This document shows positions 10,901-22,407 of a stretch of 32,324 bases of DNA, one piece after another (the first letter of the stretch is position 1; each line of letters opens with the position of its first letter). The notes below the pieces were generated by a model, which was given only the letters and a program-made list of their open reading frames with translations, did no database searches and had not been told where the DNA came from. Source of the DNA: Saccoglossus kowalevskii (taxonomy: Eukaryota; Hemichordata; Enteropneusta; Harrimaniidae); assembly GCF_000003605.2 (NCBI RefSeq), contig NW_003105108.1, positions 177,119-209,442 on the forward strand. Direction: 5' to 3'. The position numbers and the translations under genes are program-made.

Positions 10901-13900
10901 TAATAACCAAAATAATTATAATACTAATGATATCCGTACATACATACACACATCAGAATAGTGTGTAAATATATGGTTCATTTATTGCATGAATGTAAGT
11001 AGACGAAGTAATATCATATCCATAGTTTATTCTATTGATTGGTCCTTACCTTCCTCGGCGTACGTTCTAGTCATTTGCTTCAGATTGGTGTGGGTGAAGT
11101 TGACACCGTCTTTGTCCGTATAGGAAACCTGAACAGCGCCAGCAAATTTATATACCTGGCTCGGTCCTAGGGTTAATTGTGCCGATAATAAGAATTCAGC
11201 GTTGAACACGTAGTCCAGAAACAGCGGGCCAATCTATAATGAGAGGTAATATAGCATACTCCCTCAAATGGACTCTTCTAATGTAATGTAATGTAATGTA
11301 AGTATATAACGTAACGTAACATAATGTAATGTAATTGTAAGATGGGGATGTAGAGCCTGTGCATCTAGGCCGATTTACTTACATCGATTTTGGTTTCGGT
11401 CGGAGACAAAATCGATACACGTACTTCATCTATAGTTCCTTCATAGAATGTCACACTATTGAATGGGAATAATGGAGTACTAATAATTGTTAATGTAACG
11501 TTAGATGCATCGGCCGTAGATCTGTCATCATGTCCCACTTCAACCCATAGTTTGGCATTTCTGTAAGATAACATGATGAACCATTAAAATAACGTTAACT
11601 TTCCCATGCTGTTTTTCGTTACATTTGGAAATGTATATCATATTTCCAAATTTCGGCCGTGGTTCCATGTACCATTATTGCTCTGTAGTTGCGTCATATT
11701 CTATTGGTGGGGTAGTTTTTCCCCACAAGAGGTTATACTTATGCACTCTCTATATTATTTTTTGTGTGTCAGATGACACGGTGAATCAGTTGACAAATGT
11801 AAGCAACTTAATTAAGCAAATATCAGATGTACGCGATATACACAGACGATACATGAAAATGATTTATGCAGACAATGCATGCATAAACAAGAAATATTTC
11901 GGTGACCAAATTTGTGCATATCAACACAATCTGTATTATTTAATGTACACATATTTCAACACATGTATACATATTTCATGTGATACATCACAATAGTCTG
12001 TACATATATGTTTCTCGGCAATTGGGAAACGTTTCTAAAAATGAACGAAAACGCGCTTTCAATGACAAACAGCATTGAGATCATCGGTGATAAACCTAGG
12101 TTTGAATATTTGTGTCAACAAATGTGTTCCATCTTAACCTAATACCGGTCCACATATACGCAGACGACACATGGAGGCTTCAGCTTTTGTTTTGTTTTCA
12201 AAAAAACATAATTAGCAGTGTACTAATAAAAGCACACGATTTCTCGAATAATAGCTTCGAAAATATTACCAATCTATTAGACACTGACCAGAGAAAACAC
12301 CGTGTCAAAATATCTGGTTTGATCTCTGCGGTGGAGGGGGGGAGTGATTCCTAGGATTTCTGTCCCCAGACCATACATATTACCGGTGGCAGCCATTTTT
12401 GTATATCGACTTTTCATTTGCCATACACTTGCGTCACACGTTTGTGAGTGCAACTCAAATAGTTTAAACAATTGTGTAATTAAATTAAAGTGCATGGCAT
12501 CAGCAGCATTGTATTAATTTATTACAATATTTTTAATAACTCCTCAAGAGGCCACTCTGAAGAAATACAACGGTATTAAGTTTTGCCAAGATCATGCCCT
12601 ATTACTCGATGCCATGGTAACGTAATTAATTTGTTTGACTACACTGTTACATGAATTCGCTACGTCATCAGAATTAATTAAAACACACATTAGTGCATAT
12701 TACGTATTCATATTAATACTAGACGCATCATCGCCATCGATACACATTACTCGCACACTGGCTAGTTCTAGTTTAAGTAGCAGGTAATATCAACCTAATT
12801 TCTCCATTAACAAATAATTTATAATTTCCACCATCTGTTTACAGTGATCACTCAACAGCCTAGACTACGCATGTTTCGTGGCTTCAATGCTTAAAATACT
12901 CGACACCATTGAAACTTACAAGCCCTCTACTTAAACTTTGCTTTGCGGCGGGACAATTATGTTACAAGAATCATTATGATATTAATCTAATCTGGCAATA
13001 TAATCTTGGTTGCAACGCAATGCAATAGAATAGTCGGAAGAATATTTTGGAAAGTTCTAAGCGTTTTGAAACAATACCTGTTTGTAATCGTGTTACGTAA
13101 TAATATTCGTAAATGTTTATCACTAGACAAATTTGATTTTCTGTCAATTTGTTTGAATAATTTAGAGCTTTTTAATCCAGTATTATTACACTTATCGCAG
13201 TATTATCACATATTCTCATATGTATTCATAAAGAAGCTTGATATTACTGTGGAGCCATGAAATATAGTAATTAATAATTAATTAATTATTGTAATTAGTA
13301 CACACAATATTGCATACTATTACTATTATACGCTATTATTATAAGCGATAATATTTACGGTTAAATGTTAAATCCTTCACTTATATACTTTCATCTAATT
13401 TGTGCTACCATACCCTAACCAAGTAACAAGTAACGTATTACGATTCATATGCATAATGATATTCATGTTAATGGTTGTTCACTTGTTAAAATACCTTAAT
13501 ACCAAATACAGTTACTTTTTTTTTAATTTTACTAGGTATCATGATGGTATATATTTGGAAATTTATGTTTGCCATTATATTTAGAACTGAACATATATAC
13601 CAGTTAGAGTTATCTATACTTTACCCATCTGAGATTGCGCGCATGTCGGCCCGAATAGTGATCAGCACAGGTATTCCAGTAGAATTGCGCGTTCCGTTGA
13701 CGAAGACATCAATCGTTTCACTCCAAGACTGAAGACCATAATAATACCCAACCGACACGCTATGAGATTTGCCAACGTTTAGCGGAAAGATAGAATTCGG
13801 ATTGCTAATGAGTCTGGTCTTGAAATAACTTCTAAACTCGTTGTTCTTATGGTCTATATGTCCACCAATAACTTTCATTTCCGGCATGGAAACGAAACCC

Positions 13901-16900
13901 CCAACTCGCAGACGCAGTCCGTCTTCGTGGTGCGTGATGTTCATTCCGTAATACTCGCTTTCGTACAATTTACCGCAGTTTGTGACCAACGAATCAACTG
14001 ACGCAGAGCCATTTTGGAAACACTTCAAGTTCCTCCCCCAAGCAACGTTAAACCATTTAAAATTCAGTATGGTCGGTCTCGTAACGGACGGGTTCAGATC
14101 GTCTATCATGTAGGATATTGTAGAAGTCGACACAACTCCTTTGGGAAATGATACTTTCAGGAGGAATTTCGTCAGATCCCCAACGAGGGCGAAGACGTTG
14201 TTCTCGGGGTGGCGAAGGGCGCTCAACGTAACTGACGGCGACTTGGTGTATACGCCAGCTGAGGCTATGCTGACAGTATGTGACGGAGTGGTGGAAGCGC
14301 AGTCGTAGTTGTATGACACCCCCATCTCAATTTCAATGAATGTCCCCATTACCGCTAAATCTGGAACAAGTACAAAACAATATGTAATTATAAAGACAGA
14401 CTGATTTTCAATTCAAATTAATATGTACTCGATTTTGACAATACTAATGATATATGTATGACCTACCGGAGATTTGTAGAATGACAGTTCCAGAGATAGT
14501 CGGGTCGCATATCTCGTCTATTCTTTCGAAGTTAATCAATACATCATGATCGCCACTTACAGACCACTGTGACTATGATTCATCGTGAAAATAAAATTAT
14601 ATTTAAGTTAGTAATTGTTACCTTATATCACACACCTATGGCGTGCATTAATGTACATTTCAGATTACGGCCCCAGAGACTTCAATTTGCGTGTGTTCTT
14701 ATTCAAACAAACGCTCAACAAATATGGCTGCCTTAGTTAAAATAATCAGTTCCACTGTTTAATGCCAGTTCTTTTAAAAAATGCATGTTCTGATTGTGCG
14801 TGTTATGCAAAGAAAGGCTCGTGAAGGTGTGAATCTATGATACGTTGTATTTTACACTCCTCGATCAATTGTTCATTTCTTTGTAGGAAGTTTGTTTGTT
14901 TGTTTGGCAGAGATCCATTCCTGGAAATTATAGATATAAAATTGTTTAGTTGATAAAGTGCGAGTTTAACCGATTGTGCGAGCATTAGGAACAGGTTGAA
15001 TAAAACAAATTAATCACATGCGTAGAAATAAAGTAGGTCACGTAATGACTATGCACATGTTTTGCAGACTACGGTAATTGGAAGTAATAGATGACATTTG
15101 CTTGGCAACAAATTACTTTGGAAAACATCTATTACTGTAAGCGTTAAGTGATTCGATAAGGGTAGTTGACATTGCCAAACAATAGTATTTAACTCCTTCT
15201 AATTGTCCCGCCATTAACTGTATTGATATACAGAAGAAGCCAGCATGGCACACTAAAGGCACTATGTTCATACAACTTCGTTTTAGCCCAAAATATTCAC
15301 ATAATTTGACTATAAAAATCAAACTCATGAATATATTTACACACTTTTAATGCCTGCAAGGTGGAAGCTGCTAAACATTGAATAATACGTGTTGCTTTAT
15401 AACATCGCTTTTCAGGTTATATTTTATGTCAGTCGCAACTTGAGTATTTCTAAAACTAAAATTGTAAATGGTGTTCAGACATTATTAAGTATTCTGCGTA
15501 AGAGCTGCTTTTTACACACGAATGACAGCGAGCTAGAATTGTTTATTTATTGTAGCTTCGTCTATTGACAGGTGGGAGAGACAGAAACTACTGGAAAAGT
15601 GTCTTTGTTAATTTTTTTACGGCTTCTATAATAATGTTTTATTTTTATGTTTGTTATGAGCTGGATTTCGAAATAAAACCGTTGTTATTAATATTATATG
15701 TTCATCATTTGTGGATATCAAATCAATTTATTTTTACCAAGAGAGTGGATTATTATATAAGTTAGAATAAATTTCAAAAAAGAACAGATTAAAACAAAAT
15801 ATTATTGTGTCAAATTAAACATATTTACGATCGTTCACTCTGTGACCAAATCCATTGTGATGAGCAGTGAAAACGAGCAATCATTTGAATATAAACATTA
15901 TTCCTCAAGCCAAAATATTTTCCGGGTCCTAAACTATATAGTTTGTCAGTAGTGCACATTTTGCTTTGGCACTCGATAAATTATATAGTTTTTACCAGTC
16001 AGAGAAAATTGCCAGAAAATCGTTCACATTTCCCGCTGCTAAAGTTTTCTGTGGGGCTACAACGGACTAACACATTTGTAACATGACAAACCAATATTTA
16101 TTTAGAACACCCGACGTTGTAATATTGTTGAAGCATGTTGTGACATATTTGTGGATATATATGACCAGAAAACAGCGGACATCAGGATTTAACACATTCT
16201 TGTATAGTATAGAAATGTGAAGCTTTACAGAAACTAAATTCTTTCTAAACATTGATATATATCAAATTCTCATATTTCTGCATCGTAAGTTCAAACTGGT
16301 AAAATCCTTGCATCAACAAATTTGGAAAAAATCTTCCAACAAAAATATTCCTATTTTCTAAACAATCATTTTTTAACCCAGAGGGACACTGTTTTGGCTG
16401 TCCCTGGCCATGTCAATTTATTCAATCTAAAAAGTCCCCACTGCTACCCTTTCTCCATTGTGCGTGCATTTATCATTTTGGATAAATTGACACTTGCTTT
16501 GAATACAATCGCTTTTGTTTTTGGTAATGTTTCGCACTATGAACTCAAAGTCATTTGCACATAATGTCAATCAGAGCAGATGCGTGTAACTGCAATTTAA
16601 TGATGAACATAAAAAAGAATTAGCAAGCAGCCTTGATGAACGCCAAATGGACAATAATCAGTATACGTATTATTTGTACGGACACGCTGCTTTATAGTTA
16701 CGTACATTGCATCATAAGAATTTAACTCTTCACTCCCTTTTAAAATAATAAACCACAATAGTTGACGTCCTACAGTGTCAGATGTCGTCGCAAAATCAAT
16801 AACCGCACAATGAAGTTTCCAGCGCTTTTTAGATAAATAATTTTGAATAATCGATTGCAAAACAAAAATACTGTCAACAGTAGTATATCTACGGCATAAT

Positions 16901-19900
16901 CCTGATTGTACCTTATCGATCTTCCCGAAACATTCCACCCACAAGACTAGACGATTATTGAAGATGGAAGTGAAAATTCTGCTGAAGATACTCAATAACG
17001 AAATACTTTTGTACTATTCTCTGGATTATTGTGAAAGCTTTTTTGTGTAAAAAACATCATTAGCTGAAAAGTCTATTAAATAACACTGTAAGATATGGAC
17101 GATAAAGATTGTTTTAAACAAAATCTCGTATTACAACCGATGGAATTACAAATTAGGCGTCTTATTCCGTTTCAAAATTGTTTCGAAACATTGACCGAAG
17201 CAGCTATTTTTTTCTGCGTTAAAAAGGGTATGATTTTTTTTTCTGGTAAAGAACTTTAAATTCAGATCGCAGGGCCTTATTTGCATTTAATGAATTTACA
17301 TTGTTATCATAACGTTTTTAAAATTGTATTTTCTGTCGTTTCTTATTATTGTTATTAATGGGTTGTTAATTCCCCTGAGTTCATGCTATTAATTAAACGA
17401 ACCAAATTTAAATGACGACGAATACCGTGGTCTAGGGTTTCATTGAAATGAAATTTCACGTTATTGGTATTAATCGTTTTCTGCGTTTGCGTTTGCATTA
17501 CTTCGTAGTCCCCGCTTACGATATATATTATACCTATGACATGCGCATTCAGTCACAATATCTGCAAATGAAGCCATAGTGCATGTATATTTCATGGTTC
17601 TACTTCAAAGCGCCCCTCCGCGCCGTGTTCGATATAAACCCCATACGACGTAGACTACGCAGCGTGGACAACATATCGTTGTTTACATGAACAGCACATA
17701 CGCACTTGTGACGTTTGAATAAAGTCTCTTTATTATACTAGTTGATTATGACATAATTACACAACAACGGCTTTACTGATAATAATTTATAGTATTTATT
17801 ACTCTAGTTATTATTTTATTTTATAATCGCGAGCTCACAAAAGGACATAATTATACCAAACCCATGTTTAAATAACGTATGACGTATACATGTAATAAGG
17901 TGATGGATTGCCCCGAGGATTGTTTGCCCAGAAATAGAATTAATAAAGCGTTATACTTTCTTTTTCCACGACATGCAATTTAAGATATACATTCTAAGAT
18001 TTCATATAATTTGTCGAGGTTCTTTCAGTATCACACCATACTACTACCTCGTACGTGATTTGCATGCACTTTTGCGTGGACATAGACATTGATATATTTA
18101 GGTCGTCACGCGTGCGATATACGTTAAGAGAAAACGATTATCGTCAGAATATGACGATAATGAATAAATATGAAATCAATTCACGGTCGTTCAAGAGAAA
18201 ACTCATACAATTGTATTCAACAGTTATGATGATTGATGATATCAATCCGTCTTGTTTCTATGGATTTAGTTTGTTTCTACATTGAAAACAATCTCATTGG
18301 TATTATCGTCAATTTACGTGAATCACTAGCTAGAGTTAAGCTGCACACACTATCTGAAAGGTGCATTGTGGGTAGATCTACATCAACAGCGGTAATTCAT
18401 GCCCTGTTATTGTTGTATATATATAAGTTGAGCTTAAATCCCATTGAAAAATACGGCCACATTGACTGTCATTACCGAATAATATCCAGCAATAAATCTA
18501 TTTATTTGATTAAATATTTGTGTGTAGAATGAGAGCCATCAAGTTGAATTCACAAAATACAATAATTACAGTATAATATACACATACTAATGTTACGAAT
18601 TGGTATAAATTAAAATATCTAGAAATCTTGATAATAACTTTGAAATACTTAATACATAGTATATTTCCTATTGTTTTAATATTAGTGTCTAAATTATTCC
18701 ACTCACGGTAATAAGGAGTTCTTGTAGAACTTTTAGTGGGATTTTGGAATACTTAGCTTCATTATTGTTAGTATTTGCTTTTGTTGAATGGCAAATGCAA
18801 CCGATTTGCATAATTGAACATTGCAGTCATTCATTTTTAAATACATTCAAATACACTCGAGCCTTACAACAAATGGGATGTATCGATTATAAAGTACGTA
18901 CCGGAAAATCCTCCTTCGAATATATATTTGCGCATGACGATATTTGCCAGTCATAAGAATTCTCGTCTATGGTTTCGTTGACAACTATAGTCTGCGGGAA
19001 GAGAACACATGTCGGCTTAATTTTATTAAGTGAAAACTGTTTGTACGCTACACATAACATATTGAAGGTGATAAAGTCTGTTTAGCATTATTAGTTACAC
19101 CGATTCAGGAAATTACTATTTGCAACACTCTCCGAATTCTACAGTAACGTAGCTCGTAGCGGAATCCTACCAGAGTTGTCTCGAGTGCGTCAGGTAAAAA
19201 AACGCCATTCACACATTGGTTATCGCGCGCATTCATTTTATTAGTCTTCATAACACGATACTTAAATTTCATATAAACACTTACTATTTATTTGATATTA
19301 GAATTAATATATAAATACGGCATCAACACAACAACAACAATACAACCACAACACAAACCTGAAAGTATTCTCCCCAGATAGTGATGTTTACGTAACACTG
19401 GGGTCCCGGTCCTGTAAGCGTGACGCTGAAGTCAAAGTCAACCCAGTCCGTAGCTTCATATACCGCTGATGTGTTGTGGGGCTGTATATCAACCAGTACT
19501 GGAAACAACGCCATGGATAAATTATATAAATAAACAATTTGTCTCAATATTGGCACAAAGGAGAGTGATACATATTCACCGCATCGCTTACACATGTGCA
19601 AAAAGAGTAAATTAAGCCATGCTTCAAGTAACAATATTAATATTATCAGCAGTTTTAACTTTGTAGCAAATATATATTAATTCAATATCTTTCTTATTTT
19701 ATTTTATTCCGTCACTAAATCATTTCACTATGGGAAAGGCTTCAATTTATTTTCACGCAACGAACAGGTCACACATACACAATTACCAGAACTCAAATAA
19801 CATCGTTGATACAAACTAAAATATCCGTTAGACGTAATCGTCGAATATATATTACATTATACACCGGCTAAGTGATTAAACAGCGCGAGAAACATCAGCA

Positions 19901-20619
19901 ACCGCGTTATAACTGGTGATTATACCGCAGTGATACGAGACAAGCCCACTCCAAATTTTGAAGCAGCTGGTATAAAAGTTTCAGGGTGTGGTTTTGAACA
20001 GCGAAATCGTAAAACATGTGTGGACATGGCTTCTGAGTCAGTGGTCAGTGTCAACAGTTAGTGGAAATTAGATATGGATAAGTAATTATGTTAATCTTTC
20101 CCAGTACAGTAAGTGTAGAAGTAGTTAACACCACAGGACTTCGGGGGTGTTGTTTCGGGCTAAGCCCTCACAACGCTCTGCTGTCCCTTGGTCCCATCAC
20201 GGTTACTCTTTTAGTAACCGTGGTCCCATGGTGTGTCACTGAACCATTGCATCCGGTGAAATCTACGAAAAAAACAACAACACAAAAACTTCCCGAAAAA
20301 TACATTACGAATCGGAATGAACATAGATATATACGTACTATATAACCACTGATGTTGCTTCGCAACAATTTAACTAACGTGAAATATGCTGTGTGTACTG
20401 TTGAAGCTATAAAATGACTGATCACTTTGTTTTTGTAACAACGCCATAATTGTGTATTTAAACGAACACAAATGATCTGTACATTAATATATATTTTATC
20501 TACCCATATATTGGTATGCGTATAAATCGACGTCGTTAACGGTAGACGGTACACTCACCTGCTTCGTTTAAAATAAACGCCGATACGAACACGATTATAA
20601 GAGATCCCGTAGACTCCAT
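7769..20619 (-). CDS. Secreted two-C-type-lectin-domain protein with ten-Cys C-terminal module, 11 exons, 804 aa
   Basis: The exons on the minus strand are 20559-20619, 19359-19498, 14467-14566, 13625-14360, 11383-11560, 11050-11233, 10683-10897, 10217-10415, 9331-9533, 8638-8806 and 7769-7998. They sum to 2415 nt, and every phase matches (1,0,1,2,0,1,0,1,0,1). Residues 1-20 are a signal peptide. Residues 21-466 form an extracellular part of unrecognised, beta-rich-looking sequence with many N-glycosylation sequons. C-type lectin domains follow at about 468-604 and 606-727, each split by a phase-0 intron after the W/YIGL region. Residues 729-804 form a compact Cys-rich module. No membrane segment is seen, so secretion is inferred. 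Neither lectin domain keeps the EPN/QPD calcium-sugar triplet, so classical sugar binding is doubtful. The stop lies just before a triple AATAAA. No named orthologue is recognised. Confidence 0.85.
8638..8806 (-). CDS. Lectin gene exon 10: second half of C-type lectin domain 2
   Basis: The acceptor is cttgttcacag. FEWVDGS, TCVAIV, DCTSEQYFICEQ: the late Cys pair is kept, but both the EPN/QPD and the WND motifs are gone. This domain probably does not bind sugar through calcium. The donor ACAG|gtgaga is phase 1. Confidence 0.86.
8880..9079. repeat. 33-bp minisatellite, six units
   Basis: Units begin at 8880 (35 bp), 8915, 8948, 8981, 9014 and 9047 (33 bp each). Each starts ATCATGGATAT or a close variant and has an ATTC or TTGT core. 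The array lies in the intron that splits lectin domain 2. Because the unit is 33 bp, the plus frame stays open as an 11-residue repeat of type IMDxLHPxYxY. Confidence 0.8.
9093..9317 (+). other. Open frame of coding-like composition in a lectin-gene intron
   Basis: A plus-strand frame reads VDDYEARRRLLWKLAYKSEK and then RHSLLNAGYVFGISPRAS before degrading to simple sequence and a stop at 9315-9317. It follows the minisatellite, has no evident splice context, and resembles no family I can name. It may be a relic or chance. Confidence 0.2.
9331..9533 (-). CDS. Lectin gene exon 9: first half of C-type lectin domain 2
   Basis: The acceptor is tttgttgcag. CPTDWIPLFSKCYYISD opens the fold, SCDTEYGHLVTFNTLQE is the helix segment and FYIGLVENM replaces WIGLND. 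The donor ATG|gtaaag is phase 0, at the same place as the intron in domain 1. Confidence 0.85.
10217..10415 (-). CDS. Lectin gene exon 8: second half of C-type lectin domain 1
   Basis: SWMDRSAVDYEAFPNNE, VPGCGAIAL, YWYNNDCSKLGGFVCKKK: the two late Cys of the fold and a W-x-N-N-D-C form of the WND motif are present. Where EPN or QPD is expected the sequence reads FPNNEH, so the calcium-sugar triplet is lost. The donor CCAG|gtaact is phase 1. Confidence 0.88.
10683..10897 (-). CDS. Lectin gene exon 7: first half of C-type lectin domain 1
   Basis: The acceptor is ggttattacag. CGTDDWVFFQGYCYLFNDS is the long-form CTLD start, with the extra N-terminal Cys pair. ATSVCSKHGSYLTSIHSREE and FIWIGLNDLQ are the alpha-helix and WIGL landmarks. 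The exon ends at a phase-0 donor. Confidence 0.9.
11050..11233 (-). CDS. Lectin gene exon 6
   Basis: The acceptor is tcattatag and the donor GAAG|gtaagg. The exon encodes IGPLFLDYVFNAEFLLSAQL through FTHTNLKQMTRTYAEE, the last piece before the lectin domains. The phase runs from 0 to 1. Confidence 0.8.
11279..11339. repeat. TAATG/TAACG microsatellite
   Basis: Pentanucleotide repeats (TAATG with TAACG variants), broken by AGTATATAA, lie in the intron between lectin-gene exons 5 and 6. Confidence 0.8.
11383..11560 (-). CDS. Lectin gene exon 5
   Basis: The acceptor is tatcttacag and the donor ATCGAT|gtaagt (consensus). The exon encodes NAKLWVEVGHDD, a beta-rich stretch and VTFYEGTIDEVRVSILSPTE. 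The phase runs from 2 to 0. Confidence 0.8.
11561..13624. other. Lectin gene intron 4
   Basis: A 2.1-kb AT-rich intron. It contains an 18-base AT palindrome at 13273-13290 and nothing coding that I can support. A short open stretch on the minus strand (12277-12495) has a C-rich run but no recognisable product. Confidence 0.5.
13625..14360 (-). CDS. Lectin gene exon 4: large extracellular segment
   Basis: This 736-nt exon encodes residues 101-345. The stretch ALVGDLTKFLLKVSFPKGVV has the look of the 'GDxxxFxxxVxFPxG' start of DUF11-type adhesion repeats. That is a resemblance, not a proven match. It has sequons (NGS, NIT, NGT, NST) and cysteines in FNVAWGRNLKCF and VTNCGKLY. The donor GATGG|gtaaag gives phase 2. 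Confidence 0.82.
14467..14566 (-). CDS. Lectin gene exon 3
   Basis: The acceptor is tagtcacag and the donor CTCCG|gtaggt. The exon is 100 nt and encodes WSVSGDHDVLINFERIDEIC then TISGTVILQIS. It links exon 2 (phase 0) to exon 4 (phase 1). The acceptor has a weak pyrimidine tract, so this is the least certain internal border. Confidence 0.68.
14567..19358. other. Lectin gene intron 2 (4.8 kb)
   Basis: The longest intron. It holds the LINE relic at 16597-17030 and a 10-bp-arm inverted repeat at 18137-18161 (ATTATCGTCA/TGACGATAAT). The rest is AT-rich sequence with no supported exon. Confidence 0.5.
16597..17030 (-). pseudogene. LINE reverse-transcriptase fragment (non-LTR retrotransposon relic)
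   Basis: On the minus strand, RT landmarks are read in order: SISLLSIFSRIFTSIFNNRL (finger region), SGLCRRYTTVDSIFVLQSII (usually QAGFR-x-x-ST-x-D), HCAVIDFATTSDTVGRQLLW and FGVHQGCLL (usually GVRQG). The catalytic segment normally reads xDFxxAFD, and here AF is replaced. The start is broken by a stop codon near 17020, and the downstream YADD region is missing. It is a dead, 5'- and 3'-truncated copy in the same orientation as the host gene. Clade assignment (Jockey/CR1-like) is not possible by eye. Confidence 0.75.
19359..19498 (-). CDS. Lectin gene exon 2
   Basis: The acceptor is ttgtttccag and the donor TTTCAG|gtttgt. The exon encodes VLVDIQPHNTSAVYEATDW and a strand-rich segment with PQCYVNITIWGEYF. 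It has sequons at N29 and in VNIT, and ends in phase 0. Confidence 0.78.
19499..20558. other. Lectin gene intron 1
   Basis: About 1.06 kb. It includes a short hairpin (CACGGTTACT/AGTAACCGTG near 20198-20222) flanked by GGTCCCAT direct repeats. No exon was seen. Confidence 0.5.
20559..20619 (-). CDS. Lectin gene exon 1: signal peptide
   Basis: ATG at 20619-20617 begins MESTGSLIIVFVSAFILNEA, which has a hydrophobic core followed by small residues before the predicted cleavage near A20. The donor is GCA-G|gtgagt (phase 1). A farther upstream in-frame ATG exists (20727) but would bury the signal peptide, so it was not used. Confidence 0.8.
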
Positions 20620-21027
20620 GTTGTTGAATGTCGCAAATACTACGTGGTATCTAGTTCCATAAATCCTACCACTTCTGCAGTTGCACAGGTTGCCAAGTTT
20701 TACAGTAACAGTGAAAACATTGCTCAATCCAGTCGCTTACTCTTAAAAGTTGCCATGGTGATTATTAACGCCATCAGCGGTCGTTCGTTTCTTTGATACC
20801 CCACCGACAGTGGTTCGCGTCCGTTTCCTGTACTGTCATTGCAAATTGTTGACTCGCGAATATTTGAGTATAATCATTGTGACTATTTCAACTTAATGAT
20901 CTTCGCAAACGTTAAATGATCAATTTTTATCTCGACGGTTCCTTTTGTAATAACAATGCGCCACCGGGGCAAATGGATGTATAGATTTACCCAGTACCAA
21001 TATAAATGTCTAGCCATTTATTACTAG

Positions 21028-21047
21028 TCACGTGTCGACGCACGTGA
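21028..21047. promoter_or_regulatory. Paired CACGTG E-boxes in a near-palindrome
   Basis: TCACGTGTCGACGCACGTGA contains two CACGTG boxes (21029-21034 and 21041-21046) around GTCGAC. It lies about 410 bases upstream of the lectin gene's ATG, so it may be a bHLH-type binding site for that gene. Function is inferred. Confidence 0.4.
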
Positions 21048-21465
21048 TATTAAAATCTGTCGATGTTGCATGTGAAAGCCGTATTAAGTTTTTATGGATG
21101 TCGTTCTTGATAGTAAAATTGATGACCGTCTATTTGATTTGCACTACTGTATCACGACCAATGCATTTTGAAATTTGTCATGCTGTTAAATAAAAGTAGA
21201 AACATACGCTTGAATAAAAAAATACCCAGAATTTGTTTACTTTGCGAGAAATTGTATTCAAGACCAATATAAGGTTGATGACTTAAAACAAGTCATTATT
21301 TTATTTTACGAGAAAACAGTTTATTTTATTTTAGTGACCTTTGGCTGTTTTGTCAATATTTGAATGTTTTTACCATCCGTCGATTTAGTGAAGATACATT
21401 AATATATAAACATCGCAACCCCACCCAACCAAAACATAATTGATATTCACCAAATTCAGGGCCAG

Positions 21466-21537
21466 GAATCTCCAGCGAGTAATGTATTCAGAGTTTCAGA
21501 CAATTCGCGATAATTCGTGACGAGCCGTATTCCATAT
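21466..21537. repeat. Source-like copy of a 72-bp duplicated segment
   Basis: This segment, from GAATCTCCAGCGAG to CGAGCCGTATTCCATAT, recurs at 22433-22503 in the same orientation with only two visible differences (one base, one gap). No second copy of the flanking 24-bp repeat is present here. Confidence 0.85.
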
Positions 21538-22407
21538 TTCCTGTGTTTAAGAAATGTCTCCGTGAGGATAAAGAGCTGTGTGAAATGTTTGAGAAAACGG
21601 TATGTATTCATATTGAAGACACATACCTAGAAAATAACGTGCTTCAAATCTACTTGATCAATATTACTTGGAACGTTGAACGCCACTCTAATGGTCCTCT
21701 TGAAATGCCCCCAACCTCGTCGATAATCCTATTAGCATATGTTTTACATATTAAATAAATAAACATCAATTCACCAATCAATAGACGGTTTTCCCAACTG
21801 TAATTACTGAATATCGATCAAATACATCCACTCAACTTATTGCACCGCAATAATTCTAATGATGAGTCGCAGTATGTGTTGATTTACTGAAATCTATAAA
21901 TGTATAAAATGTTTGTCTAGCGAGGTCGCTGAAGTTACATATCATATTCTCTTACATGGGTATTAGTCTGAATGAATTGCTTAAACGCATATGTGGCATG
22001 TAAGAAATGGCCGCTGAGTTCTCGTTGATAGTGAGACAAAGAGAGTCACGATACTTTGTTGGCCCTCGAATAGTGTTCCATTCTCTGCCGTAATCGGCAC
22101 TCATCTTTGTAACCATGGTAATTGAAACCCTGTATGCAATATCAACAGAGAATATATCACTATTTGAAGGGTGGGAATAACTCTCGTTGCTTTCTCGTTC
22201 TCAATGAGATCTCGGTGAACATTTGCCTTAAAAATCTAATGACGCTACGAATTTGTGAGAAGTAAATTAGCGGAATACCACGTCAATACTCGTACCAAAT
22301 TTGACGTTGTCGACGCAGGTCTGCTTTATAATGACAGTTTAGTATATCCCGGATGCAAGTAACGAATGCACGTGACAATATGACGTCACAAGCAAAGCTC
22401 CGACTGC

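Noticed and set aside
5584-12031. Shared 16-mer ACGTTTCCCAATTGCC at 5584 and (inverted) about 12016
   Set aside because: Similarity does not extend beyond the 16 bases; probably chance or too decayed to interpret.
20088-20345. Plus-strand open frame in lectin intron 1
   Set aside because: Composition follows a local hairpin and direct repeats; no splice logic or family resemblance.
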